Counted from the stretch's first letter, positions 9,991 through 18,179 are shown. The stretch: 38,044 nucleotides of DNA from Pseudonocardiaceae bacterium (GCA_025924655.1 JAICHZ010000003.1:1-38044), one strand, 5' to 3'. The notes: generated by a model not told the origin, from the sequence alone. Program-made: numbers and translations.

Positions 9991-10019
9991 GAGCGGGCGC
10001 CGCGCGGCGGCGCCCGCTC
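9991..10019. terminator. 13-bp GC-rich hairpin after the 51-aa peptide gene
   Basis: Perfect arms 9991-10003 and 10007-10019 with a 3-base loop, overlapping the stop codon of the small minus-strand gene. No T-tract follows, as is common for actinobacterial terminators. It probably separates the sortase/small-peptide unit from pabA. Confidence 0.6.
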
Positions 10020-10173
10020 ATCCCGCAGTGACGTCGTTAAACGGCAGCCGAGGCTCCAGCCAAGGGAATGCCACCAGCATCAACAACGCCGCCACCGCTG
10101 CGACGAGCAACAGGGCTTCCAAGAGCTTCACCGCGCGCGAGCCGGGCAAGTGCCGCCAAATCCAGCTGTACAT
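10018..10173 (-). CDS. Small single-helix membrane protein (51 aa)
   Basis: Short gene starting MYSWIWRHLPGSRAVKLLEA and ending LPFNDVTAG. Residues 17-37 form one strongly hydrophobic helix (LLEALLLVAAVAALLMLVAF). The ATG is preceded by a strong GAGGAGG (about 10177-10183) that overlaps the end of the sortase gene; the start lies 8 bases after the sortase stop, so the two are surely co-transcribed. I believe similar peptides recur at this locus in Pseudonocardiales (from memory, unverified). Function unknown; a membrane accessory of the sortase is a guess. Confidence 0.82.
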   Translation of the reverse strand: MYSWIWRHLPGSRAVKLLEALLLVAAVAALLMLVAFPWLEPRLPFNDVTAG

Positions 10174-10181
10174 GAGCCTCC

Positions 10182-10994
10182 TCAGGCGCCGGCGGTCAGC
10201 TCGACCGGGCGTTGTCCGTCGGCCTTGGGAGACGAAGTGACCAACACTCCGTGCACGATGAGCCGCTCCCGAGCGGAGAACTGCGGGTTGCAGGTGGTCA
10301 GCGTGATCAGCCGGCTAACCGGAGTACGTCTTGGCTGGCCAGGAACCGGCGCGATCACATCGACCTGGTTGGGCAGCACGATCGTCTTGCCCACTACGTC
10401 CGCGTAGTGACCAGGCAGCGGTCCCACTCCTCGGCACTGTGGCTGCGCTCCCTTTCCGGCAGCCCAGCCGTCGGACTCGCCCCGCAGTGGCAGCACCCGG
10501 TAGACGTACCAGTGGTCCGCCGTCTCGATCACGATGGCGTCGCAGGAGGCCAGCAGGTCCAGGGAGTTGAACGGGGAGCCCTTGCCGACCCGGTGCCCGG
10601 CGACCCCGAAGTTGCCTACCTGGCCGGGCGACGCAGTGCCCTGATAGTGCCCCGGTCCAACCGCGAGGACATCCGGGTCGGTGCCCTCCAGGACGGTGAA
10701 CACGAAGTCGGGCCCGAAAGCGGGGACGTACATCTTGGCGATACCCGCGCCCTTGACCGGCCGGTCGACCACCCCGCGACCGTTGCTCCAGGTGTCATCC
10801 AGCTTGGCAGTGGCCTGGCGCTGCTTCTCAGCTGAGCTCCAGTCGGTGACGTAGGCCTCGTAGAAGACGAACAGCAGCACCACCAGGCCTGCTGTCAAGA
10901 GCAGCTCACCCAGGCCGCGGACGGTCGTCCGCATGGGATCCCCGCGTCGGCGTGGTGGCGGCGAACCCCGGACCGGGGACAGCACATGGCTCAC
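10182..10994 (-). CDS. Class E sortase
   Basis: Membrane-anchored cysteine transpeptidase that attaches secreted proteins to the cell wall. After a short Arg/Pro-rich cytoplasmic segment there is one helix (about residues 28-47, LGELLLTAGLVVLLFVFYEA). The sortase domain follows, with catalytic His in GVAGHRVGKGSPF, Cys in LITLTTCNPQFS and Arg in SARERLIVHG. GTG 10994 has an ideal GAGGAGG five bases upstream; the internal ATG 10934 lacks one, and the upstream open frame is spurious. Class E enzymes prefer LAXTG signals (family knowledge), and an LAQTG protein is encoded at 14300-15781. Confidence 0.92.
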   Translation of the reverse strand: MSHVLSPVRGSPPPRRRGDPMRTTVRGLGELLLTAGLVVLLFVFYEAYVTDWSSAEKQRQATAKLDDTWSNGRGVVDRPVKGAGIAKMYVPAFGPDFVFTVLEGTDPDVLAVGPGHYQGTASPGQVGNFGVAGHRVGKGSPFNSLDLLASCDAIVIETADHWYVYRVLPLRGESDGWAAGKGAQPQCRGVGPLPGHYADVVGKTIVLPNQVDVIAPVPGQPRRTPVSRLITLTTCNPQFSARERLIVHGVLVTSSPKADGQRPVELTAGA

Positions 10995-11192
10995 GAAACC
11001 TCCTCGCAGGACAGCGGCATCGTCCTCGCTCGCCGGAGAAGCCGGTACCGACGTCAACCCTGAACCCAGCACCGACGCCAGCACGGAGACGGTAGTGGGT
11101 GCCGTAACGTGTGCGCCGAGCGCCCCGCAATGGATGGTGCGGCCGCCACACATCCGCAGGTCGAACGAGCCGACGTCGAACGAGGAATGGCC
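10995..11192. promoter_or_regulatory. Divergent intergenic region, sortase / crgA
   Basis: About 200 bases between outward-facing genes, so promoters for both must lie here or nearby. Apart from the two Shine-Dalgarno sites, no -10/-35 pair or operator stands out. Confidence 0.4.
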
Positions 11193-11459
11193 ATGCCGAA
11201 GTCGAAGGTCCGCAAGAAGTCGGTCTACACCCCGCCGGCCGACGCGCTCGGCGCGACGAAGGTCCCCGTCGCGGGTCCCTCGCATCCGTTCTACGTCGCC
11301 GTGATGCTGGGATTGATGGTGCTTGGGCTGCTGTGGCTGGTGGTCAACTATCTCGCCATCGACAAGATCCCGCTGCTCAACAGCCTCGGCAACTGGAACT
11401 TCCTGATCGGTTTCACGTTGATGATCACCGGTCTGCTGATGACCATGCGCTGGCGCTGA
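11193..11459 (+). CDS. crgA: CrgA, cell-division membrane protein
   Basis: Small divisome protein of actinobacteria that interacts with FtsZ, FtsQ, FtsI and PbpA homologues. The 88-aa protein starts MPKSKVRKKSVYTPP and has two membrane helices (about residues 31-52 and 67-84, ending MTMRWR). ATG 11193 has GAGGA six bases upstream; ATG 11187 is in frame but has no spacing to that site. Divergent from the sortase, sharing a roughly 200-bp intergenic region. Its place beside the pknB/pbpA cluster is conserved in actinobacteria. Confidence 0.95.
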   Translation: MPKSKVRKKSVYTPPADALGATKVPVAGPSHPFYVAVMLGLMVLGLLWLVVNYLAIDKIPLLNSLGNWNFLIGFTLMITGLLMTMRWR

Positions 11460-11522
11460 ACTACACCAGTGGAATTCATCCCCACTGTGGGCAACTCCTG
11501 TGCACAACTCCGCGGGGGGATC

Positions 11523-11588
11523 TGTCGTGAACTCGACAGGACCGACGTTTTCATCGCGAAAAATGTCGGTACTGTCGAGTTCACGACA
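11523..11588. repeat. Long palindrome, GTCGTGAACTCGAC family, copy 1
   Basis: Outer arms 11523-11539 and 11572-11588 are a perfect 17-bp inverted repeat (TGTCGTGAACTCGACAG). The inner part (ACCGACGTTTTC / GAAAAATGTCGGT) also pairs with one bulge, making a 66-base hairpin. It lies between the convergent crgA and rhomboid genes, where a bidirectional terminator is expected. Closely related palindromes occur at 21691-21756 and 25392-25454. Confidence 0.9.
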
Positions 11589-11595
11589 GGCGACG

Positions 11596-12354
11596 CTAGT
11601 GGCGGCGCTGGGGGCCGTAGAGCATGGCAGCTGTGAGGGCGGTGCCGAAGGCCAGGCCGCCGAGGTGGCCGAGGATGGAGATGTTCGGCACGACGAAGCT
11701 GATGATCACGTTGAGCACGATGATGGTCAGTGCCGGGCGCGGGGACAGGCGTAACCGCATGAGTACCACAGCCAGGCCGCCCATCAGGCCGAATACCGCA
11801 CCCGACGCGCCCGCGGTGTCGGTCATCGGATTGGCGAACAGGTAGACCGTCAGCGAACCGCCGAGCAGCGATACCAGGTACACCACCAAGAAACGGACCC
11901 GGCCCAGCACCCGCTCAAGATCCCGCCCGATCACCCACAGCGCGATCATGTTGAAGGCCAGGTGCAGCGGCCCGATATGCAGGAAGCCGGAAGTGAGCAG
12001 CTGCCACCAGGCACCCTGCTCGACCGCCGCAGGCTGCAGCGCCCACTGCCCGAACAGCGGCGCTTGGGAGTTGTTGGACAGGCTGCCGGCTTGCACCACG
12101 GTGATGACGAAGACCGCGACGTTAATCGCGATAAGGACCGGAATCACCAGCGAGGAACCAGCCTGTGCCGCCCAGGCTACGGTGCTGGAACCCGGTCGCG
12201 ACCGGGCGTCCGCGGCGACGCAGTCCACGCACTGGGAGCCGATCGAGGCTTCGCGCAGGCAGGCGGGGCAAGCGGGCCGGTCGCAGCGGGTGCACCGCAC
12301 CGCAGTCTCGCGGCCCGGGTGCCGGGCACACACTGGACCGGCCATCGCTGTCAT
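11596..12354 (-). CDS. Rhomboid-family intramembrane serine protease
   Basis: Six-helix intramembrane protease with an N-terminal zinc-binding B-box-like segment (residues 8-45; Cys/His pairs in CARHPG, CTRCDRPACPACL and CVDC). The catalytic Ser is in GASGAVFG and the catalytic His in ILGHLGG; the family motif LHLAFNMIALWVIG is also present. The start overlaps the upstream ppiA stop by 4 bases (ATGA), so the pair is translationally coupled. 252 aa, typical of actinobacterial rhomboids with the zinc-finger extension. Substrates unknown. Confidence 0.93.
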   Translation of the reverse strand: MTAMAGPVCARHPGRETAVRCTRCDRPACPACLREASIGSQCVDCVAADARSRPGSSTVAWAAQAGSSLVIPVLIAINVAVFVITVVQAGSLSNNSQAPLFGQWALQPAAVEQGAWWQLLTSGFLHIGPLHLAFNMIALWVIGRDLERVLGRVRFLVVYLVSLLGGSLTVYLFANPMTDTAGASGAVFGLMGGLAVVLMRLRLSPRPALTIIVLNVIISFVVPNISILGHLGGLAFGTALTAAMLYGPQRRH

Positions 12355-12890
12355 GCTCCGGCCGGCTCGACTGTCACCCGTTCGATCACGATGTTCTTGT
12401 CGGGACGGTCCCCGCGGGTCGGCGTGGTCGCGATCTTGTCCACCACGCTGCGGGATTCCTGGTCGGCTACCTCGCCGAAGATGGTGTGCTTGCGATTGAG
12501 GTGTGTCGGGGTGCTGACGGTGATGAAGAACTGCGAGCCATTGGTGTTCGGACCTGCGTTGGCCATCGCCAGCAGGTAGGGCCGGTTGAACTGCAGATCC
12601 GGATGCGGCTCGTCGCCGAAGCGATAGCCGGGTCCGCCCCGTCCGGTACCGGTCGGGTCCCCACCTTGGATCATGAAGCCCTTGATCACCCGGTGGAACA
12701 CCGAGCCGTCATAGAACGGTCCAGACCGCTGCCCCTTGGCGTTGTTCTGGGAGTAGTCCTTGCTGCCCTCGGCGAGGCCCACGAAGTTGGCCACGGTCTT
12801 CGGGGCATGGGTCGGGAAGAGGGTGATGCGGATGTCACCCTCGCTGGTGTGCAGGACGACCTGCGTCTCGTCTGTCGTGCGTTCAGTCAC
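12351..12890 (-). CDS. ppiA: Cyclophilin-type peptidyl-prolyl isomerase
   Basis: Proline cis-trans isomerase of 179 aa. Cyclophilin fold motifs: APKTVANFVGLAEG, FYDGSVFHRVIKGFMIQGGD (catalytic Arg in FHRV), GPNTNGSQFFI, and HTIFGEVADQ. No signal peptide, so cytoplasmic. GTG 12890 (MTERTTDETQ) follows AGGA; an open frame extends to a TTG at 12923 but lacks support. Coupled to the downstream rhomboid gene. A ppiA gene at this place is conserved in mycobacteria. Confidence 0.94.
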   Translation of the reverse strand: MTERTTDETQVVLHTSEGDIRITLFPTHAPKTVANFVGLAEGSKDYSQNNAKGQRSGPFYDGSVFHRVIKGFMIQGGDPTGTGRGGPGYRFGDEPHPDLQFNRPYLLAMANAGPNTNGSQFFITVSTPTHLNRKHTIFGEVADQESRSVVDKIATTPTRGDRPDKNIVIERVTVEPAGA

Positions 12891-13025
12891 TGGACCATCC
12901 TGCCAGACCGCCCTGTTGGGCAACGGTCGTTCGGTTGCGGACGCGGCAGGATGGGCATATCTAGTTCAGATCGACGATACCGAGCAGCCACGCAGCGACG
13001 GCGACAATCATGAAGGGCTAAGGAT

Positions 13026-13274
13026 GTGAACGAGGCGAAGATGCAGGGCTCCATCCGTCGCTGGCGGTGGGTGGTTCCGCTGTTGCTCGGGATCGCAGGT
13101 GTCGCCGGCGTAGTGCTGCGCAACCGCCGGCAGCCACGGCTCGATCCCGAGTGGTTGACGGCCCGGCAGGTCGAGCGGGGGTCTGGGCAGTACCGCGACC
13201 AAGTGGCCACCGGGCAGTCTCCGACCGGCAACGGCGTCGTCCGCGCGCAACGTCCTTCGGCCGGCAACGACTGA
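13026..13274 (+). CDS. Small membrane protein of unknown function
   Basis: An 82-aa protein with a basic N-terminus, one membrane helix (about residues 16-33, VVPLLLGIAGVAGVVL) and a polar tail rich in Arg, Gln and Gly. GTG start with AAGG just upstream; the overlapping ATG at 13024 is followed at once by TGA in its own frame. Divergent from ppiA and convergent with the DUF2020 lipoprotein. No recognised family. A weak SigF-like sequence (GTTG-N15-GGGCAT, 12934-12958) lies upstream. Confidence 0.7.
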   Translation: MNEAKMQGSIRRWRWVVPLLLGIAGVAGVVLRNRRQPRLDPEWLTARQVERGSGQYRDQVATGQSPTGNGVVRAQRPSAGND

Positions 13275-13313
13275 GCGCACCGCGCAACTCACCGGCTTAG
13301 CGACCCCAGCGGC

Positions 13314-13883
13314 CTACCGACCCAGGGCGGCGATCACCTGCTCGGCGATCCGGCGGGCGCCGATCGTCTGCCGCTGGTTGGTCGTGACTACCACGGCGCT
13401 GCCCTGCCGGCTGACCGCGAACACCGCTCCATCGGCGGTCGGTTGTGAGCCGCCGGACCAGCCACCGGGAAGCTCGGCGAGATCGGAGCTGGCGACCGGG
13501 GCGGCAGCGTCGACGGTTGCTCGCGCCACCTGCGGCGTGGTCGCGATGATCCAGGTCCGTAGCTGCACCGTGCCGTTGGCTGCGTAGAAGAAACAGGCCG
13601 GCTCCGGCCGGTCTGGGCCGGTGTCGGAGATCCGTACCGCGACGACCCGCTCGCCGTTGGCCGCCTGTACCGCCGCCGCAGGCAGATAGCGGCACGGCCC
13701 TTCGGCCATCGGCTGCGGTGCCTGCACCGGCTGGACCGCCGTGGGGGACGTCGGGACCGTGGGCCCGGCATGATCGATCGACGGTGGGGCGACGGGTCGA
13801 TCGCTACAGGCGACGGCCGCGAAGGAGAGCAGTCCAGCCACAAAGGCGACGATGACCGGCCTGCGACGGCGCGCTGCTGACAT
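13314..13883 (-). CDS. Lipoprotein with DUF2020-type domain
   Basis: A 189-aa exported lipoprotein. The N-terminus is MSAARRRRPVIVAFVAGLLSF followed by lipobox AAVAC, with Cys at about residue 26. Beyond a Pro-rich linker, the domain from GPCRYLPAAAV to the C-terminus (ACFFYAANG, TIGARRIAEQVIAALG) matches my memory of DUF2020 proteins, which are restricted to actinobacteria and have no assigned function. Two Cys (PCRY and ACFF) may form a disulfide. Convergent with the small plus-strand gene, 39 bases apart. Confidence 0.82.
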   Translation of the reverse strand: MSAARRRRPVIVAFVAGLLSFAAVACSDRPVAPPSIDHAGPTVPTSPTAVQPVQAPQPMAEGPCRYLPAAAVQAANGERVVAVRISDTGPDRPEPACFFYAANGTVQLRTWIIATTPQVARATVDAAAPVASSDLAELPGGWSGGSQPTADGAVFAVSRQGSAVVVTTNQRQTIGARRIAEQVIAALGR

Positions 13884-14299
13884 GGCGCGGCGCAGTCAAT
13901 CATGTCTGCGGCGGTGCGCTCTGCGCGGGCCACGATCAGTGCTCCGCGAACCGCTGATTCCTGCTCCGCAAGCTCAATAGTTACCAACTGTAACCGGCCT
14001 GACGCCTATTTGTCCTATCTGAGGCATCTGTTCCCACCGTCGTCTTGTCGATATCTACGCTGCGTGTGACTTCCAGCAGTTTCGGCGGTGAGGCGGCCAC
14101 CGTTCGGGGAGTAGTCGGGGTGGCGGTCGTATCTGCGTCGACTCCCACGTCGTTGAGCCGGTACCTGGATGCCCGGAGATCGGCCACCACACGGTGGAGT
14201 CGGAGCGTCTACTGCCAGGTACGAGGGATCCACGGCCGCGAGGGGAAGGCCGTACCGCCCTCTCGCGGAGAGATCTCGAACGAGGAGGAACACCGGAAC
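13884..14299. promoter_or_regulatory. 416-bp divergent intergenic region and leader of the LAQTG gene
   Basis: No convincing gene on either strand. It must hold promoters for the lipoprotein (minus) and the surface-protein gene (plus). The last 100 bases can form local hairpins, for example ACGGCC/GGCCGT around 14232-14254 and CTCTC/GAGAG around 14262-14274, just before the GAGGAGG at 14282-14288. That hints at a structured 5' leader; I cannot match it to a known riboswitch. Confidence 0.4.
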
Positions 14300-15781
14300 A
14301 TGACGTCACGCACACCCAGGAGGCACCGCCGCCTGGCTCTCATGGCCGCCGGCACGGCAGCCGCGATGGTTTTGCTGCCGGGTGCTGCCTCTGCGCAGGT
14401 GGTCCACTCCGTGCAGAAAATCGTCGGCACGACCGCAGATCCCACGGTGCCCAGTCCCAACGTCCCTAGTACGCCACAAATCACTGAGCCTGGCGGTGGC
14501 GCTCCTAACGCCCCCGGTGTCGGGGGCCTTCCGCTCGATCCCACCACCCTGATCCCCAGCCTCGGTGGCAACAGCTCGGGTCCGACTGATCTACTCGGCC
14601 ACCACGATGGCCGTGACGGTGACCACCACGACGGTGACCACCACGATGGTGACCACCACGGCGGTGACATCGAGCACCGTGATGACACCTCGGGCAGCCA
14701 CGAGATCGACGACCCGGAGCCACCGGACCACGCCTCTGGCGCTGTCGCGCGGCTCGATCTGCTCAGGGCGCACCTGCTCGACCTCACCAGGTACAACGGC
14801 ACCATCGAGGACAACGGGGATGCACACTCCGACTCGACGGTTCTGGGTCTGGGTGGCAGCCGGATCATCGGCTCTAGCGCATCTTCGAGGGACCACAACC
14901 GAGAAGGCGACAACGGCGACGCCCTCAAGCTTTGTGGCACCACCAGTGGCCTGCTCTGCCTGAGCCTGCTCTACCACAACGCTGTGGCCACCGAGGATCA
15001 CGACTCGTCGCTCGCCGCTGCCCGCGGTGGCGTGGCGGCGTTGTGTCTGGGCGGTCACAACAAGGACACCACAGCCTCTTACGAGTGCAACGGCATCCTG
15101 TCCCTGGGCGTTGCCGAGGGCCTCGGCATTGCCGAGCGTGACAAGGAGCACGGCCACACCAAGGCCGACTCCGCCAACGAGCTGCTCAACCTCTGCCTGG
15201 GCAAGCGCGACAAGCTGACCACGCCGTGTGAGGGTCTTGGTGTGCAGGCCGTGCATGCAGATTCCAAGTCGAGGTCGGAGAAGCCGGAGACCGAGCGTCA
15301 CTCGTTCCTGCTCGGGATCGACAGCAACGGCCATTCCACCTTCCTGGGTGACCAGGACTCGGCGCTGGGTCTGCCGAACGATTGTGGTGACTCCGCGCTG
15401 CTCTGCCTGCTGCTCAACCAGGGCAAGTCGGTCATCTTCCACAACCCCAAGGGCGCTGGCAGTGCGGTGGAGGCTCTGCGTCTCAGCGTGCTGAACCGGG
15501 TCCTGCTGGTTGTTCTTGGCCAGGCCGAGACGCTTGCGCACGAGACCAACGAGAACGGCAACGGCAACGATCACCACAACAAGGGCGAGGACCACGGCAA
15601 CAAGGGCGAGGACCACGGCAATAAGGGCGAGGACCACGGCAACGGTGAGAACCACGGCCCGGAACTTGCCCAGACTGGAGCCGATGTCGCTGGGTTGCTC
15701 GCTGGTGGCTTCCTGCTCACTGGGTTGGGTGCGCTGACTGTGGCTGGTACCCGTCGTCGGGTGGGCAAGCACACCGGCTGA
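14300..15781 (+). CDS. His-rich secreted protein with LAQTG sortase signal
   Basis: A 493-aa surface protein. Signal peptide residues 1-32 (cleavage after GAASA). A Pro-rich segment is followed by a His/Asp block (three DGDHH units near residues 106-122). The central region (about 150-410) holds degenerate Cys-containing units (LCGTTSGLLCLSLL, ALCLGGHNK, YECNGILSLGVAEG, LLNLCLGKRDK, LLCLLLNQGK). A second repeat (KGEDHGN, three copies, about 428-447) precedes LAQTG (456-460), a hydrophobic helix and the tail TRRRVGKHTG. This is a class E sortase cell-wall sorting signal. GAGGAGG lies 11 bases before the ATG. His/Asp richness suggests metal binding (inference). Confidence 0.9.
   Translation: MTSRTPRRHRRLALMAAGTAAAMVLLPGAASAQVVHSVQKIVGTTADPTVPSPNVPSTPQITEPGGGAPNAPGVGGLPLDPTTLIPSLGGNSSGPTDLLGHHDGRDGDHHDGDHHDGDHHGGDIEHRDDTSGSHEIDDPEPPDHASGAVARLDLLRAHLLDLTRYNGTIEDNGDAHSDSTVLGLGGSRIIGSSASSRDHNREGDNGDALKLCGTTSGLLCLSLLYHNAVATEDHDSSLAAARGGVAALCLGGHNKDTTASYECNGILSLGVAEGLGIAERDKEHGHTKADSANELLNLCLGKRDKLTTPCEGLGVQAVHADSKSRSEKPETERHSFLLGIDSNGHSTFLGDQDSALGLPNDCGDSALLCLLLNQGKSVIFHNPKGAGSAVEALRLSVLNRVLLVVLGQAETLAHETNENGNGNDHHNKGEDHGNKGEDHGNKGEDHGNGENHGPELAQTGADVAGLLAGGFLLTGLGALTVAGTRRRVGKHTG
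14618..14662 (+). repeat. 15-bp tandem repeat, three units
   Basis: Three near-identical units of GGTGACCACCACGAC encoding Gly-Asp-His-His-Asp in the surface-protein gene. Such short in-frame repeats can change copy number by slippage. Confidence 0.85.
15578..15658 (+). repeat. 21-bp tandem repeat, three units plus a partial one
   Basis: Units at 15578-15598, 15599-15619 and 15620-15640 (AACAAGGGCGAGGACCACGGC), followed by a shortened copy to 15658. They encode NKGEDHG just before the sorting signal, as a flexible His/Glu-rich wall-spanning stalk. Confidence 0.88.
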
Positions 15782-15810
15782 GTGCACAGCAGTCTGACGA
15801 TTACACCTTC

Positions 15811-15845
15811 AGCGGGGGCCGGCGAGCAATTCGCCGGCCCCCGCT
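15811..15845. terminator. 15-bp perfect hairpin after the LAQTG gene
   Basis: Arms 15811-15825 and 15831-15845 (AGCGGGGGCCGGCGA) with a 5-base loop, 30 bases past the stop codon. Very stable, no T-tract. It should isolate the surface-protein gene from the next gene. Confidence 0.8.
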
Positions 15846-15886
15846 GGCATGTTGACCCCCCTGTCCCCAGTACGATCGGCGCCCTC

Positions 15887-16468
15887 ATGAATACCTTGAT
15901 CTCTAAGCTGCCCTGGGTCTCCCGGTTGCAAAGCCGACCGATCCCCGCGCTGATCGGTGTCGTGGCTCTCGTGCTGGCCGTGGTGTGCGGGGTGATCGCT
16001 TTGGTGAGTCGCGGCAGCGTCAGTGGCGCGGTCGATACCCATGAGGTGGTCAATGCTGCTGGCCAGTACCGCTTCGATGCCCCCACCGGGTGGTCGACCA
16101 CCCAACAAGGCCGCACCACCACGGTGACCAGTCCGGATCAGGCAACCGTGATCACGCTCGGCGTCGGTCGTCCCGGACCGATTCCGGTGGCCGGCACCTT
16201 GTTCTTCCAGCAGGTGGCCGGCAACTACCACGACGTGCAGGTGATCCCGCCGGAAGCCAAGCAGGTGGGACCGCAGCCAGCGCTGATATACGGTGGGATC
16301 GGGAACAATGCCAACAACACCCAGATCCGTTTCCTGGCGATCACCGTCCAGAACGATCCCACGAACTATGGCATCGCGGTCTTCACCGCGGCGGCCTCCG
16401 ACCCGGCGGTAGTCCTCCCACCGGTGAACCAGGTCGTCGAATCGTTCCGAGCGCTGCCCACGAAGTAA
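15887..16468 (+). CDS. Membrane-anchored exported protein, LpqN/PsbP-like
   Basis: A 193-aa protein with one N-terminal helix (about residues 20-42, ALIGVVALVLAVVCGVIALV) and an extracytoplasmic domain from about residue 52. The beginning YRFDAPTGWS and end VVESFRALPT resemble the PsbP/LpqN-type fold seen in actinobacterial lipoproteins (tentative). The open frame runs back to 15782, but that would include the strong terminator, so ATG 15887 is preferred. TACGAT at 15871-15876 could be a -10 element, giving a nearly leaderless mRNA. Convergent with copCD, 4 bases apart. Confidence 0.75.
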   Translation: MNTLISKLPWVSRLQSRPIPALIGVVALVLAVVCGVIALVSRGSVSGAVDTHEVVNAAGQYRFDAPTGWSTTQQGRTTTVTSPDQATVITLGVGRPGPIPVAGTLFFQQVAGNYHDVQVIPPEAKQVGPQPALIYGGIGNNANNTQIRFLAITVQNDPTNYGIAVFTAAASDPAVVLPPVNQVVESFRALPTK

Positions 16469-16472
16469 CCCG

Positions 16473-18179
16473 TCACCTGATGTCGATCGGGGTGGCCACG
16501 GTCGTCTCATCGATGTCGGACGTGCGCACGGTCACCCTGATCTGCCACGTCCCGCTGTAGGGCAGTTGTACCGCCTGGGCGACATACTCGCCCGGTCCGG
16601 TGTGCTGCAGCGCGACCGGGAAGGGGCCGAGCTGCCGCACGGTCAGAGTGCTGCGCAGCTCGGCCACGTCGTGTGGTTCCCCGTCGGGGTCTTCGACTGT
16701 GATGCGCACTGTGTTCGGCCCGGCAGCGGCCGGATCGACATCCACCATGAGCTGGCCACGCCCGTTGGGCCCGCCGGTGTCGTAGCGGATGACGCGGTGG
16801 ACCGGCCCCGGCGGGGCGGCAGTCGCGGTTCGACCGGGTTCGGCGTTGACCAGCAGCGCGGTGACGCTGAGTATGACGGCACCCAGCGCGGCTTCGACGA
16901 GCACGCTGCGCCGCAGCGTTGTGGTGAGTGGCAATCGGTGCCAGAACACCGTTACGCCGTTCCGAGCCGCCTGATGCGACCGCAGGGCAACCAGGAGCAT
17001 GACGGCGACAATGCCGAGCTTCACCAGCAGCAGCCGACCGTAGTCGGTGGAGCCGAACGCTGCCCAGCTCCCGAGCTGGCGCCACGACTGGTAGCTCCCG
17101 GTGGCGATGAGGATCACAATCGAGCCGGTCGCGATCGAGGAGAACCGGTGCACGGCAAGCTCGGGTGCCGCTGGGGTGGTGGCTTTCGTGGTGCCCGCCG
17201 GGCGCAGGGTCACCACGAGGGTGGCCAGGCCGCCGAGCCACAGGCCCATGGTCAGCAGATGCACGACGTCTACCGGCAACGCCACCGCAGGTTGCAGGCC
17301 CACCGCTGCGTGATCCGCGGCGGCCCAGGTGCAGGCTAAGCCGGCTGCCAGTGCCACGCCGAGCGCACCGAAGTACGCTCGCCCCCGCCGCTGGAGGTGC
17401 CCCAGCCAGGCGCACAACAGCACCAGGTAGCCGCCCGCCAGGGCCAGCAACAGCAGCCGTGCGGTCAATGCGGCACCCAACCGGCTGTCCAAGGTCTCCG
17501 AGACGATCGCGGAGTCGAAGACTCGATCAAGACCGAGGCCGTTGCCGTAGGGTCCCTGCAGCAGCAGCGTCGCGATGCTCGTGGCCAGCAAGCCGGCCCA
17601 GCCGACCAGCATGACGCGGCGGACGTCGCGTCTGGCGATCGCGCCGGGCCAGCAGAGCAGGACGAACGCGATCGACCCCACCAGCAATGCATAGGAGGCG
17701 AACGCCGCCGCCCGGACGATGCCGTAGACCACCCCCACCGCGCGGCTGCCCCGCGGCTGCGCGGCGGCTGGTGCCCGGCTCGCCGAGGGATGACCCACCG
17801 AGAAGGTGAAGGCACCTGCCACCGGATGCGAGTCGGCCGAGATCACCCGCCAGGACACGGTGAATGTGCCCTGCGGTTGCCTATCGCCGCGAACCAGGCC
17901 CACTCCCACCGTGGTGGAGCGACCCAGCGCAGCGGCATGGCCGTTGTCCACCTCGGCACCATCCGGCCCGAAGACCCGGACCCCATCGGCCGCCACCACC
18001 ACCGGCTCACCGAACGTCAGCGACACCGTGGCAGGCGCAGTGGCCACCACCGCGCCTGCCACGGGATCGGTGGAGATCAGCACCGCGTGCGCGGAGGCCG
18101 GACCGGTGCCGGCAAGTAGCCCGAACACCGCGCACAGCACCGCCACGGCGGATACTCGCAGCGCTCGCCGACAAGGCAC
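16473..18179 (-). CDS. CopC-CopD fusion, copper transport/resistance protein
   Basis: A 568-aa membrane protein. Signal peptide to about residue 30 (GPASA), after which the mature chain begins with His (HAVLISTDPVAGA), the CopC copper ligand; HPVAGAFTFSVG is the second CopC motif. About eight membrane helices of the CopD domain follow (residues 150-440; His residues in ADHAAVGL and DVVHLLTMGLWLGGLA). An extracytoplasmic C-terminal beta-rich domain (residues 460-568) ends the protein. GTG start 9 bases after the ycnI stop, so one operon with ycnI and the DUF5134 gene. The role in copper uptake or delivery comes from family knowledge. Confidence 0.92.
   Translation of the reverse strand: MPCRRALRVSAVAVLCAVFGLLAGTGPASAHAVLISTDPVAGAVVATAPATVSLTFGEPVVVAADGVRVFGPDGAEVDNGHAAALGRSTTVGVGLVRGDRQPQGTFTVSWRVISADSHPVAGAFTFSVGHPSASRAPAAAQPRGSRAVGVVYGIVRAAAFASYALLVGSIAFVLLCWPGAIARRDVRRVMLVGWAGLLATSIATLLLQGPYGNGLGLDRVFDSAIVSETLDSRLGAALTARLLLLALAGGYLVLLCAWLGHLQRRGRAYFGALGVALAAGLACTWAAADHAAVGLQPAVALPVDVVHLLTMGLWLGGLATLVVTLRPAGTTKATTPAAPELAVHRFSSIATGSIVILIATGSYQSWRQLGSWAAFGSTDYGRLLLVKLGIVAVMLLVALRSHQAARNGVTVFWHRLPLTTTLRRSVLVEAALGAVILSVTALLVNAEPGRTATAAPPGPVHRVIRYDTGGPNGRGQLMVDVDPAAAGPNTVRITVEDPDGEPHDVAELRSTLTVRQLGPFPVALQHTGPGEYVAQAVQLPYSGTWQIRVTVRTSDIDETTVATPIDIR

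Noticed and set aside
12934-12958. GTTG-N15-GGGCAT as another SigF promoter before the 13026 gene
   Set aside because: Mismatches in both boxes; kept only as a remark in that gene's entry.
14591-15787. 398-codon minus-strand open frame opposite the LAQTG gene
   Set aside because: Val/Ala-rich translation from the reverse of the His/Asp repeats; the plus frame has a signal peptide, a sorting signal and a Shine-Dalgarno.
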